The notes under the pieces are model-generated. The model searched no databases, was not told where the DNA came from, and was given only the letters and a program-made list of their open reading frames with translations. 64,000 nucleotides of DNA from the NCBI RefSeq assembly GCF_014077095.1, contig NZ_JACGVG010000037.1, positions 1 to 64,000 of the forward strand. The letters run 5' to 3'. Both the position numbers and the translations under genes were made by a program. The DNA is from Colwellia sp. MB02u-6 (GTDB lineage Bacteria; Pseudomonadota; Gammaproteobacteria; Enterobacterales; Alteromonadaceae). Below, piece after piece: positions 15,866-26,405 of this stretch (within the stretch, counting starts at the first letter, position 1; every line of letters starts with the position of its first letter).

Positions 15866-18463
15866 TTATGATTGTGCTAAATTTTTTGTTGTTTTAGTCT
15901 TATTACGCCGAGCTAATAGTGTCAGTATGGCCGGTAGTAATACTAAGGTGACTAAGGCGGATAAAATCATGATGCTGGCTAAGAACAAGCCCACCGTGAT
16001 ATAGGGCATCAGTGGCGATAACAATAATGGCGTAAAACCAATAGCAATAACAATGGCATTGCGGGCGATAGCACGGCTAGGTTCTTGAAACATAGCTTGT
16101 AATGCCAAACTTAGGCTTTGCTTTTCAATTTCAAGTTCGCGCACACGCTGAAGAAAATGAATGGCGAAATCAATAGACAAGCCCAGTGTTAATGCTGAAA
16201 GCACCGCGATAGGCATATCATAAGCTTTGCCAAACCAACCCACTAATCCGTAGATCATGGTGATGGTAAAGGTCAGGGGCAGCATGGCTAATATGCCATA
16301 TTTTATCGATCTAAAGAGTAGCACCATGATAAAAAACACCACAACAAATGACGACAGTAGGCTATCGATCATGCCGCTAACCATGGCGTCTTGCCAAACA
16401 ACATTGAGGTATGACTTACCAGCCCATTGATGCTGAACGTCGATAGGGGGCGGATTGGTAACTATGTAATCGTCTAACCAACTCACCACGCTAGCCATAT
16501 GCTGATTGTCGCCACTGCTCATTTGCAGCCATAAAAGTGTCCGTTGATAATCTTGGCTAACAAAGTGTGATAAATCTTGTGGGCGATGAGACGATTGAAA
16601 TTGCAATAAGGTTTGTGCGACACCATTACTGCTACTAGGAATAGCAAAGTCTTTATCGTCACCTGAGTTTAATTCACGGTTAACGGTACTAATGATATCG
16701 GTCAAACTATTAACCTTGCCAACATCGCCTGCATTGACAATAGCGCTTTGTAATGTGGCGAGCCAATTAAGCATCTCAGGGTCGGTAAATATTTTTTGGG
16801 CATTGTTCGCTTGCGCGCTGACCTTATAAAGTTGTTCAAGCCAAGGTTGCTCTAGCGCACTTGCGCTAAAGCGAAAGTCATCAAGCTGTATTAATAAATC
16901 TTGCGTGAAAAAACTGACTTTCTCATGGTTATTATGCTTTAACCACTGTTTATAACGCTCTGCAATAGTGGTTTTTGCTTCGCTCTCATTCGCACCGTCA
17001 AGTATTTCCCTAAAGCTATTAAGGGCGGTTTGTGGTGGTGGTTGGTTATTACTAAACACTATCCAAGCATCATAGGTTCCGGCAAAGTGTTGATTAAGGA
17101 CTTTATCAGCGATACGAATTTCATGATCCGCTTTAAACCAATTCACTGGGTTGTCATTAATGATAATGCGGTTAACACCGACTAGGCTGACCGCAAATAA
17201 AGTGATAAAAGCGATCAAAATAAGTTTGCCACGTTTAATTGAAAAAGCGCCTAATTTCTCTAGGCGGGTGGCTAATTTACCTTTTTGTTCCATCAGTGCG
17301 ATAGCGCGCTGTAATTTGGCTAAGGTTTCAGGCTTCATGCGGGCGATATAGGCGGGGATATAAGTAATGGTTAACACAAAGGCTAATAAAATGCCGGTAC
17401 CGATAAAGGCGCCAAAAACTTTTACTGGTGGAATAGGGGTTAACATCAAGGAATAAAAGCCAACGGCAGAGGTAATTGAGGTAAATAGCATGGGTTTATA
17501 TAAATGCCCCATCACTTTTTTAATGGTTTTTGACCCGTCATCACCAGCTTTAAAACGATCAGCAAATTCTGATAAAATGTGCACCGAATCAACCACGGCT
17601 ATCGGCATCAAAAATATCGCGATCATCGAAGACATAATATGAACGGTAAAACCTAAGCCAATTAAGCTGCCCATGATAATTAATACTGTTGCCATAGCCA
17701 CCACCATAGGGGCAATGATCAAGGCAAAATTGCGAAAGAAAAACCACAGTAATAAAAATATCGCTAAACCCGCTAATGGCGCTGCGACACCCATCTGGAC
17801 AAACATTTCGTAGCCAAATTGGTCTTCAGCCACAGGCAAACCTGTGATGTGAATGGCTAAATTATCTTGCTCAATAGTGCTGATATTAGCGGCTAAGTGA
17901 CGAATTTGTTCAGCAATAATATAGCTTTGATCTTTGGCGATAATAGGCACATAAATGGCGACCGCTTTGTTGTCGCCAGAGACCAAGGTGTTGTTCAGCA
18001 TAGGTAAACGTTTCACTGCTTGCTGAATGTCTTGGCTTGCTTTAAGTGTAGTTGGCGCTTGTTTCATCAGGTATTCAAATAAAACACCTTGGTTAACACC
18101 TTGCTCGTTAGTTAACTGGCGAATATTGTCGACCACATTGAGCGACAGTAAATCTTGTTTAATTACGCCATCAAGTTGCAGGATTTGGTTAGTTAATTGC
18201 TCAACAACGCTTAAGATTTCAGGCGTAAAGATAGTATTTTTACTGACTAAGCCAACAACAATCATATCGCGCATTAAAAAGTCAGTTTTTATTTGATTGT
18301 GAAATACCCGCGCCGGTGCATCTTGGCTGAGCATATTTTCAGGATCGGTATCAATGGCTATTCGGGGTAGCATTGCCACACTCAATAGTGTGATCAGTAA
18401 TAGTAAGCTATAGATAACTTTTGGCTTTGCAATGGCAAAGTTTAATATGCGTTGGTAGTTCAA
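15866..18463 (-). CDS. RND-superfamily MMPL-type exporter
   Basis: An 865-residue inner-membrane transporter with two MMPL-type halves. Each half has one N-terminal helix, a large periplasmic loop and a five-helix bundle: helices near residues 15-32, 225-375 and 415-435, and 690-855. The loop of the first half begins DTDPENMLSQDAPARVFHNQ, a typical start for this group (HpnN/YdfJ-like). The helix-4 motifs AVVDSVHILSEFADRF and LGLSIDFAIHFLQRVREL carry the conserved acidic residues expected for proton coupling. The start is TTG 18463 with AAGGA upstream; no ATG is better placed. It is the first gene of the three-gene unit and is divergent from the ArsR-type regulator, which probably controls it. 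Confidence 0.85.
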   Translation of the reverse strand: MNYQRILNFAIAKPKVIYSLLLLITLLSVAMLPRIAIDTDPENMLSQDAPARVFHNQIKTDFLMRDMIVVGLVSKNTIFTPEILSVVEQLTNQILQLDGVIKQDLLSLNVVDNIRQLTNEQGVNQGVLFEYLMKQAPTTLKASQDIQQAVKRLPMLNNTLVSGDNKAVAIYVPIIAKDQSYIIAEQIRHLAANISTIEQDNLAIHITGLPVAEDQFGYEMFVQMGVAAPLAGLAIFLLLWFFFRNFALIIAPMVVAMATVLIIMGSLIGLGFTVHIMSSMIAIFLMPIAVVDSVHILSEFADRFKAGDDGSKTIKKVMGHLYKPMLFTSITSAVGFYSLMLTPIPPVKVFGAFIGTGILLAFVLTITYIPAYIARMKPETLAKLQRAIALMEQKGKLATRLEKLGAFSIKRGKLILIAFITLFAVSLVGVNRIIINDNPVNWFKADHEIRIADKVLNQHFAGTYDAWIVFSNNQPPPQTALNSFREILDGANESEAKTTIAERYKQWLKHNNHEKVSFFTQDLLIQLDDFRFSASALEQPWLEQLYKVSAQANNAQKIFTDPEMLNWLATLQSAIVNAGDVGKVNSLTDIISTVNRELNSGDDKDFAIPSSSNGVAQTLLQFQSSHRPQDLSHFVSQDYQRTLLWLQMSSGDNQHMASVVSWLDDYIVTNPPPIDVQHQWAGKSYLNVVWQDAMVSGMIDSLLSSFVVVFFIMVLLFRSIKYGILAMLPLTFTITMIYGLVGWFGKAYDMPIAVLSALTLGLSIDFAIHFLQRVRELEIEKQSLSLALQAMFQEPSRAIARNAIVIAIGFTPLLLSPLMPYITVGLFLASIMILSALVTLVLLPAILTLLARRNKTKTTKNLAQS

Positions 18464-18536
18464 AATGCTTCCTTGTCTACATTATAACGTTCATTACAAC
18501 GTTAAGGTATATTAGAAAAATGTAATGTACTTTTAT

Positions 18537-18552
18537 ATTAGCAGTGTCTAAT
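18537..18552. promoter_or_regulatory. Candidate operator between the RND operon and the ArsR-type gene
   Basis: Inverted repeat ATTAG-cagtgt-CTAAT in the 159-bp divergent intergenic region. TATATTAG also occurs as a direct repeat about 28 bases to the left. ArsR-family dimers bind imperfect AT-rich palindromes of about this size, so this is the best visible operator candidate. It is an inference from symmetry and position only. Confidence 0.4.
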
Positions 18553-18622
18553 GTAATATCCAACTATAAATAATTTTACGCGATAAAACGATTTTTTTGC
18601 GATAATGAATAGCGAGTAATAA

Positions 18623-18934
18623 ATGGCTGAGTTAGCCTCAATTGATATAAAAGAAATGCGTAATAATGCTTCGCAAGCTGCGGACTTATTGAAAGCAATG
18701 AGTAATGAACATCGGCTGTTGATTTTATGTCATTTGGGCGAAAAAGAAATGTCAGTGAATGAACTCAATAATTTTGTCGATTTGAGCCAATCAAGCCTAT
18801 CGCAACATTTAGCCAGATTACGTCAAGATAATTTAGTTAAAACGCGACGCGAATCACAAACCATATTTTACAGTATCGCCAACCCTTCAGTAGTGAAACT
18901 GATTAGTTTGTTGCATAGTGAATTTTGCGCATAA
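18623..18934 (+). CDS. ArsR-family regulator of the BigR/SqrR/YgaV type
   Basis: A 103-residue winged-helix repressor. The recognition region VDLSQSSLSQHLARLRQDNLVKTRRESQTIFYSI is typical of the BigR/SqrR/YgaV branch of ArsR proteins (quoted as family hallmark, split at LARLRQ). The metal-site ELCVC-type motif of arsenic or zinc sensors is absent. It has just two cysteines, Cys36 (LLILCHLGE) and Cys102 (EFCA), separated by 66 residues. The same spacing is found in the sulfane-sulfur sensors SqrR (41/107) and BigR (42/108), in which persulfides form a polysulfide bridge and release DNA. It is divergent from the RND/LolA-like/barrel unit, so it probably represses that unit and itself. Confidence 0.85.
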   Translation: MAELASIDIKEMRNNASQAADLLKAMSNEHRLLILCHLGEKEMSVNELNNFVDLSQSSLSQHLARLRQDNLVKTRRESQTIFYSIANPSVVKLISLLHSEFCA

Positions 18935-19041
18935 ACTTTACTATGCCCAATACTAAAACTCACAGGGGATTACTTAAGCACTAAAGCCCTAGAACTCAAG
19001 CACTAAGATAGGACAATAAAAAATTTCCTGATATTAGCCGC

Positions 19042-20073
19042 TTAGTCGTTACTAAATAATTTTCTTCTCACCATTGCTCGGTAAGCTTTTGGCGTTATAT
19101 TTAGTCTTTGCTTAAACAGGCGAGTAAAGTTTGCTTGGTCTTGATAACCAACTTGAAAAGCCACTTCTTGAATGGATAAATTACTCGCGGCTAATAATTC
19201 CTTCGCGGTTTGTATTTTTAATTGTTGCCAATATTGTGTCGCATTAATACCGGTGGCGTATTTAAATCGGCGGGTAAATGAGCGTTGACTAATACCAAAC
19301 TGCTGCGCGATGTCATTTAAGCTCAACTCAGTATTTAAGTTGGTTTTTAACCAAAATTGAATTTGGCTGATTAATTCATCAGGGTGGCGATCTACCGCAC
19401 CTTCCAAATAACGCTGTTCTTCGTAAGGCTTTCTAATTTCATGGGAAAAATTTCGCTCTACTTGTTGTGCGGCATTTTGGCCATAAATCTGAAAAATAAT
19501 ATGCACAACAATATCCGCTAAGGCATTTACACTGGCCGCACAATAGGTGCGTTCCGATTGGGTAATAAAAAAATCTGGCTTCAAATCCACTTTGGGATAA
19601 TCACGTTTAAATTGCTCAACATAGTGCCAATGGGTTGTTGCTGGGTGATAGTCTAAAATACCGGCCTCAGCCATTAAGCAAACACCGGTACCACCGCCAA
19701 TTAAGGTTGATCCTTTGCCCCAAATCTCACTTAACCACCGCAACATTTTTGGTTGTTGAGCAATGGTCGGTCTGGGATTGCGCCACAAACTAGGAATAAA
19801 GGCAAAATCAGGCCGTTGAGCATGGTCAATATCTATATCAGGCAGTAGTTTAATCAAAGCACGAGTTGATATCGGTTTAATGCTTTCAGCAACCATTTGA
19901 ATAGACAAACGCGGTGCATGGCGGTTTGCTTGCAAAGCCACCGCTTCGCCCGCACGTAACATTTCAACCGGCAGGCTGACACTGGTTGCTAGCATGTGAT
20001 CATAAAGTAACAAGGCAATGTTGATGGTATTGTCTTTACGGCGTTTAAATTTTGTCTTCATTAACCTCATCAC
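19042..20073 (-). CDS. GlxA-type AraC-family transcriptional regulator
   Basis: A 343-residue regulator with a DJ-1/PfpI-like N-terminal domain (NIALLLYDHMLATSVSLPVEML, later LIGGGTGVCLMAEAGILD) and a C-terminal AraC-type double helix-turn-helix (LSLNDIAQQFGISQRSFTRRF and LSIQEVAFQVGYQDQANFTRLF). The cysteine in GGGTGVCLMAEAG occupies the region of the DJ-1 nucleophile elbow, but these regulators are not known to be enzymes. It is divergent from fabY with 124 bases between the starts, so it may control fabY; that is only positional inference. The inducer is unknown. Met5 (20061) is an alternative start. Confidence 0.85.
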   Translation of the reverse strand: MMRLMKTKFKRRKDNTINIALLLYDHMLATSVSLPVEMLRAGEAVALQANRHAPRLSIQMVAESIKPISTRALIKLLPDIDIDHAQRPDFAFIPSLWRNPRPTIAQQPKMLRWLSEIWGKGSTLIGGGTGVCLMAEAGILDYHPATTHWHYVEQFKRDYPKVDLKPDFFITQSERTYCAASVNALADIVVHIIFQIYGQNAAQQVERNFSHEIRKPYEEQRYLEGAVDRHPDELISQIQFWLKTNLNTELSLNDIAQQFGISQRSFTRRFKYATGINATQYWQQLKIQTAKELLAASNLSIQEVAFQVGYQDQANFTRLFKQRLNITPKAYRAMVRRKLFSND

Positions 20074-20197
20074 TCTTTATTCTACTTATTTGGCTATTTT
20101 GACATATTTTATGGCTGTAAATGAATATTATTTATTTTCGCTAACTCTTACACTGATTGACATAAATATTACTGTTTGACTTTAAAGAGATTTTTTC

Positions 20198-22093
20198 ATG
20201 ACTGCGTTACCTATTATAGTTGGCATGGGCGGTATTAATGCCGCGGGTAGAACTTCGTTTCATCAGGGCTTTCGCCGCATTGTTATTGATAAATTAAATG
20301 CGGAAGCTCGCCAGGAAACTTTTGTTGGTTTAGCAACATTAATGAATTTATTGACCAGTCAAGACGGACAGTTGCTTGATGCCCAAGGTAAGGTAGTTGA
20401 TAAATCTGAGGTTGAAAAACGTTTCGGTGAAGAAATTTTAGCGGGCACCTTAATCCGCAAAATTGAAAATGAACATTTTGACCCTGATGCGACGCCATGG
20501 CAGCAAAAATTGACGATGGACACTGGCGAAAAGGGTATTAGTTTTGAAACCCGTGCTCGTGACTTACCAAAGCCATTACCGCGTACATGGCAAATCACTG
20601 AACTAGCAGATAAACGTGTTCGTGTTGATATTGCCGGTGAAATTGAAGTCAAACATGACTCAACTCGTGATAATCCCATTAAAGCTGCGGGCCAATTTCC
20701 AACAGGTTTTAAACCCGCCAGTTTATATAACAGTCGTTATCAGCCTCGTGGTCTACAAGCGACTATTTTTGGCGCCGCCGATGCTATTCATTCAACGGGT
20801 TATAGTTGGAATGAAATTGTTGATAAAATTTGTCCTGATGAAATAGGTACATACTCAGCATCGGTATTTGGTCAAACTCAAGCGGAAGGCCTGGGTGGCA
20901 TGATGCAAAATCGCCAAAAAGGTGAGCGTGTTTCAACAAAAAATTTAGCCCTTGGTTTAAACACCATGTCGACTGACTTTATCAATGCTTATGTTACTGG
21001 CAGTGTCGGAACAACCTTTACCTCTACCGGCGCATGTGCCACTTTTTTATATAACTTAAAAGCGGCAGTACAAGATATTCAAGCAGGGCGCATTCGCTTG
21101 GCAATTGTGGGGAGTAATGACTGTGCTATTACGCCTGAAGTTGTGGAAGGTTTTGGCAACATGAGTGCACTGGCAAATGAAGAAGGGTTGAAAAAAATTG
21201 ATGGTAATGGTGTCGCTGATCATCGTCGCACTAGTCGCCCGTTTGGTGATAACTGTGGTTTTACCATTGGTGAGGCCGCGCAGTTTATTGTTTTAGTGGA
21301 TGATGCCTTAGCGCTAGAGCTTGGTATGCATGTTTTAGGGTCAGTGGCGGATGTTTTTACTAACGCCGACGGTATTAAAAAGTCAATTACAGCACCAGGA
21401 CCCGGTAATTATATTACTATGGCAAAGTCAGTTTCATTGGCTAAGTCGATTATTGGCGCGGAGTCAGTTCAGCAACGTAGCTTTATTTTAGCACACGGCT
21501 CGAGTACCCCGCAAAACCGTGTTACTGAATCGTTAATTTATGATCGTATTGCCAAGAGTTTTGATATTAATAATTGGCCTGTAGCAGCACCTAAAGCCTT
21601 TGTGGGCCATACTATTGGCCCAGCCAGTGGCGATCAGGTGGCTATGGCGCTAGGAATATTTTCTCACAATATTATGCCAGGTATTACCACCATTGATAAA
21701 GTTGCCGATGATGTTTATAACGAGCGTTTAAATATTGCTACTGAGCATTGGCATTGCCAAAATATGGATGTCGCCTTTATTAACTCGAAAGGTTTTGGTG
21801 GCAACAACGCTACAGCGACCTTGTTTTCTCCAGCGGTAACCTTAGCGATGATGGAAAAACGCCACGGCGCTGCTGCGATGCTCACTTACCGTGATAAAAC
21901 CACTGTGGTAGAACAAGCAAGAGTTAAATATCAAGCGCAAGCCGATAGTGGGGATTTTCAAATTATTTACCGTTTTGGCGATGGTACGTTAATGGATGAC
22001 GATCTTACGATTACGGATGAAGATATTAGTGTCAGCGGCTTTACTAATAAAATAGTGCTGCCTGCAAAGAATCCGTTTGCTGATATGGTTTAA
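20198..22093 (+). CDS. fabY: FabY-type beta-ketoacyl-ACP synthase
   Basis: A 631-residue condensing enzyme matching FabY, which in Pseudomonas aeruginosa starts fatty-acid synthesis by joining acetyl-CoA to malonyl-ACP in place of FabH. The thiolase-fold catalytic triad is visible: the nucleophile in FTSTGACATFLYNLKAA (Cys near residue 278), His in FILAHGSSTPQNRVTES (near 431) and His in KAFVGHTIGPASGDQVAMALG (near 468). The N-terminal part (PIIVGMGGINAAGRTSFHQG) and the C-terminal FINSKGFGGNNATATLFSP are also typical. The length is far above FabF/FabB (about 410), as expected for FabY. Its own terminator follows. Whether fabH is also present in the genome cannot be seen here. Confidence 0.88.
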   Translation: MTALPIIVGMGGINAAGRTSFHQGFRRIVIDKLNAEARQETFVGLATLMNLLTSQDGQLLDAQGKVVDKSEVEKRFGEEILAGTLIRKIENEHFDPDATPWQQKLTMDTGEKGISFETRARDLPKPLPRTWQITELADKRVRVDIAGEIEVKHDSTRDNPIKAAGQFPTGFKPASLYNSRYQPRGLQATIFGAADAIHSTGYSWNEIVDKICPDEIGTYSASVFGQTQAEGLGGMMQNRQKGERVSTKNLALGLNTMSTDFINAYVTGSVGTTFTSTGACATFLYNLKAAVQDIQAGRIRLAIVGSNDCAITPEVVEGFGNMSALANEEGLKKIDGNGVADHRRTSRPFGDNCGFTIGEAAQFIVLVDDALALELGMHVLGSVADVFTNADGIKKSITAPGPGNYITMAKSVSLAKSIIGAESVQQRSFILAHGSSTPQNRVTESLIYDRIAKSFDINNWPVAAPKAFVGHTIGPASGDQVAMALGIFSHNIMPGITTIDKVADDVYNERLNIATEHWHCQNMDVAFINSKGFGGNNATATLFSPAVTLAMMEKRHGAAAMLTYRDKTTVVEQARVKYQAQADSGDFQIIYRFGDGTLMDDDLTITDEDISVSGFTNKIVLPAKNPFADMV

Positions 22094-22120
22094 TTTTAAT
22101 AAAAATCTAGAAAGTTTGCC

Positions 22121-22157
22121 AAAAGCCCTGCAATAATATTGACAGGGCTTTTGTATT
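22121..22157 (+). terminator. Intrinsic terminator of fabY
   Basis: Stem AAAAGCCCTG / CAGGGCTTTT with a 12-base loop, followed by TTTTGTATTT. It begins about 28 bases after the fabY stop codon. Confidence 0.85.
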
Positions 22158-22244
22158 TAATGCACTATAAATTATGGTTATATTGGTATGAAGTTGTTAA
22201 TATTTTATGATTGATAGAGCATATTTTGCTTTGAGGAGATGCTC

Positions 22245-22271
22245 TTAGTAACTTTAGTAACTTTAGTAACT
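22245..22271. repeat. 9-bp tandem repeat, three copies
   Basis: Three perfect copies of TTAGTAACT, followed by the related TTAATCACT, lie about 80 bases upstream of the membrane diguanylate cyclase start. A change in copy number would alter promoter or leader spacing for that gene. Confidence 0.9.
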
Positions 22272-22349
22272 TTAATCACTTTCGCAGCTTTTATCACTAT
22301 ACAGTGCACATCATAGTAATTTAATAACTATTGAAATGGTAGATTATAT

Positions 22350-24572
22350 ATGGCTATAGCGCCTATTGAAATTGCTCTAAAGCTTGACAATGATCATGAT
22401 ATTGTTGAGCCTAAACCTCCTCAAATTGGCCCGATCTTATTCGCCTTAGTTTTAGGTTTAACGGGCGCCTTGCTCAATAGTTACCCAATAGAGCTCGCCT
22501 ATAGTATTTTCTTAGTGCTTGGTAACCTTGTGTTTATTATTGCTGCCGCCTATCTTCGCCCCGCATTGACCCTACTATGTGCTTTGATTTGTGTCGCGCC
22601 GTTGTTAATTATTTGGGGTCATCCCTTTGGTTTTTTAACTTTTGGCTGCGAAGCGCTTTTTGTTTCTTATTTGCGAAGTCGTGGTTGGTATTTACCGACA
22701 GCAGACTTTTTGTATTGGTTGGTTATTGGTATGCCACTGACCGCATTATTAATTCAATTCACTACGACTAATGCACCAGAATATTTAATATTTTCTTTGT
22801 TTAAACAAAGTATCAATGGGATTTTTTATACTGCTTTGGCTGTTATCTTGATTTTTGTATTTGGTGATAAATTGAGTGGTTGGATCAAATCACAACAACC
22901 ACCGCTAGTGAAAAATCTCAAACAATACTTGCAGTATATTTTATGGGTCATGTCGGCTTTTTTTGTGGTTGGCGTTTGTTTATTTTTAAGTCGAAGTTTA
23001 ACTAATATTCAAGACCAACAATTTCAAGATAAGCTTGATATTAGCAGTCAGTACGCGGGGCGTATTATTGAAAATTATGTTGATGAGCATAAGAAGGCCA
23101 TTGCCCAAGTAGCGAATAAGTTATCGGTTATTGAGCCCAATCATTATGATGATGCCTTGACTAAAGTACATCAAGTTTACCCTGGTTTTTTGACCATGCT
23201 GATTGCCAATCAGGATGGTAACTTAGCGACGTCTTCACCGCGTGCTTTAATGGAAAAACTGCCTAAAAGTGGCTTTAGTGTTGCCGACCGCTCATATTTT
23301 TCCCAAGCCTTTTTTCAGCAATCGCTTTATGTTTCCTCAGTTTTTTTGGGTCGAGGTTTTGGTGCTGACCCTATTATTGCTATTAGTGCGCCAATTTATG
23401 CTAACGATAATGCTGATAAGAACAATAAACCTGTTGGTATTGTTGAAGGTTCGCTAAATCTTAATTTGTTTGAGCAGGTTAATCGTTATGCTGCCAATGA
23501 TCGCGAAATTGATCTGGTATTAACTGATGAAAATGACAATATTATTTATGCTGATGCAAATTTAGCCCTGGCGACATTGTCGAAATTTAATTTTTCTTTG
23601 GATCAAGCGGATGCTAAAAACCAACTACTGACGATTGACACTTATGGTGCCAATAAACAACATTATTTATACCGTCAATCAGTACTTAATAATGGCTGGA
23701 AAATATTTGTTTTAATTGAGCATAGGCAAATTTTAGCCTTAGTAGAGCAACAATATTTGACTATTTTTATCTCGTTATTTGTTATTTTTATTTTCGTGGT
23801 TAGTTTAGCAAACCAATTTGCTCGCACTTTGAGTAGACCATTAGCATTTGCTTTAAAAGAGCTTGCTCACGGTGGAGGTAAAAGCGGTTATAAAACTATA
23901 CCTTACGCGGCGCCTACTGATTTTTTAATCTTGTATGAGGAATTACAGCAGTCGAAAGAGCGTTTACTTAAGCAGCAATTTATTTTAGAAGATAAAGTAG
24001 AAACACGTACCCAAGCATTGAATGAAGCGAATAGGGCCCTAAAAAAATTAGTCAACAAAGATAGTTTAACCGGTTTATATAATCGTCGTTATCTGAACCA
24101 TAAATTTATTGAGTTACAAGCGATACTGGCTCGAAATAATGCCACTATGTTGGTGGCTATGCTAGATCTTGATCACTTTAAAAAGCTTAACGATGAATAT
24201 GGTCATTTAATGGGTGATCGCTGTTTAAAATATATTGCTGAAGTCATGAATAATAAGTTTCCTCGACGCAGTGATATTGTGGCACGCTTTGGCGGTGAAG
24301 AATTTATTATTGTTGCGCAACATGATGAGCAAGGCATTATGCTAGACAAGCTTGAAGAATTACGTCAAGAAATAGCCCAGCATCACTTTGAACATGACAC
24401 TGGGGAGTTTATAAGTGTCACTATATCTATTGGCGTGGTGACGGTTAATGCGACATATTCTGAAAAAATTACTGATTGGATCACACTTGCTGATGAACAA
24501 CTCTATCAAGCAAAAGACAATGGTCGTAATCAATTATCGATAAATCAGTTAGTTCATATTAGTGATAACTAA
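22350..24572 (+). CDS. Membrane diguanylate cyclase with MASE-like and Cache sensors
   Basis: A 740-residue cyclic di-GMP synthase. The N-terminal 170 residues hold about seven hydrophobic segments, forming a MASE-type integral sensor. Another membrane helix (LWVMSAFFVVGVCLFLS) follows, then a periplasmic dCache-like domain (residues about 220-450, with VADRSYFSQAF and SAPIYANDN, typical of small-molecule-binding Cache folds), a further helix, a linker coiled coil (QQFILEDKVETRTQALNEAN) and a GGDEF domain. The catalytic site is GGEEF, near residue 646, with an RRSD I-site five residues before it, so it should be active and product-inhibited. The gene ends inside a perfect 19-bp hairpin. It has no obvious operon partner; the sensed ligand is unknown. 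Confidence 0.88.
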   Translation: MAIAPIEIALKLDNDHDIVEPKPPQIGPILFALVLGLTGALLNSYPIELAYSIFLVLGNLVFIIAAAYLRPALTLLCALICVAPLLIIWGHPFGFLTFGCEALFVSYLRSRGWYLPTADFLYWLVIGMPLTALLIQFTTTNAPEYLIFSLFKQSINGIFYTALAVILIFVFGDKLSGWIKSQQPPLVKNLKQYLQYILWVMSAFFVVGVCLFLSRSLTNIQDQQFQDKLDISSQYAGRIIENYVDEHKKAIAQVANKLSVIEPNHYDDALTKVHQVYPGFLTMLIANQDGNLATSSPRALMEKLPKSGFSVADRSYFSQAFFQQSLYVSSVFLGRGFGADPIIAISAPIYANDNADKNNKPVGIVEGSLNLNLFEQVNRYAANDREIDLVLTDENDNIIYADANLALATLSKFNFSLDQADAKNQLLTIDTYGANKQHYLYRQSVLNNGWKIFVLIEHRQILALVEQQYLTIFISLFVIFIFVVSLANQFARTLSRPLAFALKELAHGGGKSGYKTIPYAAPTDFLILYEELQQSKERLLKQQFILEDKVETRTQALNEANRALKKLVNKDSLTGLYNRRYLNHKFIELQAILARNNATMLVAMLDLDHFKKLNDEYGHLMGDRCLKYIAEVMNNKFPRRSDIVARFGGEEFIIVAQHDEQGIMLDKLEELRQEIAQHHFEHDTGEFISVTISIGVVTVNATYSEKITDWITLADEQLYQAKDNGRNQLSINQLVHISDN

Positions 24573-24595
24573 GCTGAGTTATCACTAATATGAAC
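24552..24595 (+). terminator. Perfect 19-bp hairpin spanning the stop codon
   Basis: Arms GTTCATATTAGTGATAACT (24552-24570) and its exact reverse complement (24577-24595) with a six-base loop AAGCTG. The left arm encodes the last residues of the diguanylate cyclase and the stop TAA is 24570-24572. It lacks a T-run, so it may protect the 3' end from nucleases and need not terminate transcription by itself. Confidence 0.7.
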
Positions 24596-24929
24596 ATAAA
24601 TTACGTCAATAAAAATAGTGAGACTTTTTTGCGCAATAAATACGGCAGAATAACAAGCTCGGTAAGTAGTCTGCTGGGTTTGATAACAAAAAAACGCTCG
24701 CCATTTGAGGGTAATAATAGTGTTCAAATTTGTATTAAAAGATAAGTCGTAAGCTTGAAGTTATGGTTATTATGCGTCAAGGTGCTTGCTGATCAATTTC
24801 ACTTTAAAATATGGCCAAGCCATACTTTAAAGTGATTTATGCCAAACAGATTCACCTTAGTTAAGTCAGCAAAATATTAGCCTGACTGTTATTAGCCCGC
24901 TTGTTATTAGGCTGATTTTTTAGGCAATA
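24596..24929. other. Convergent intergenic region between the cyclase and gltD
   Basis: No gene. A second long hairpin lies at 24799-24835: TCACTTTAAA and TATGGC pair with GCCATA and TTTAAAGTGA around the loop CAA, with one mismatch. A weaker stem AGCCT / AGGCT near 24875-24920 is followed by TTTTTT on the plus strand. These are likely 3' structures of the two converging transcripts. Confidence 0.5.
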
Positions 24930-26402
<1,473 letters not shown>

Positions 26403-26405
26403 TCA

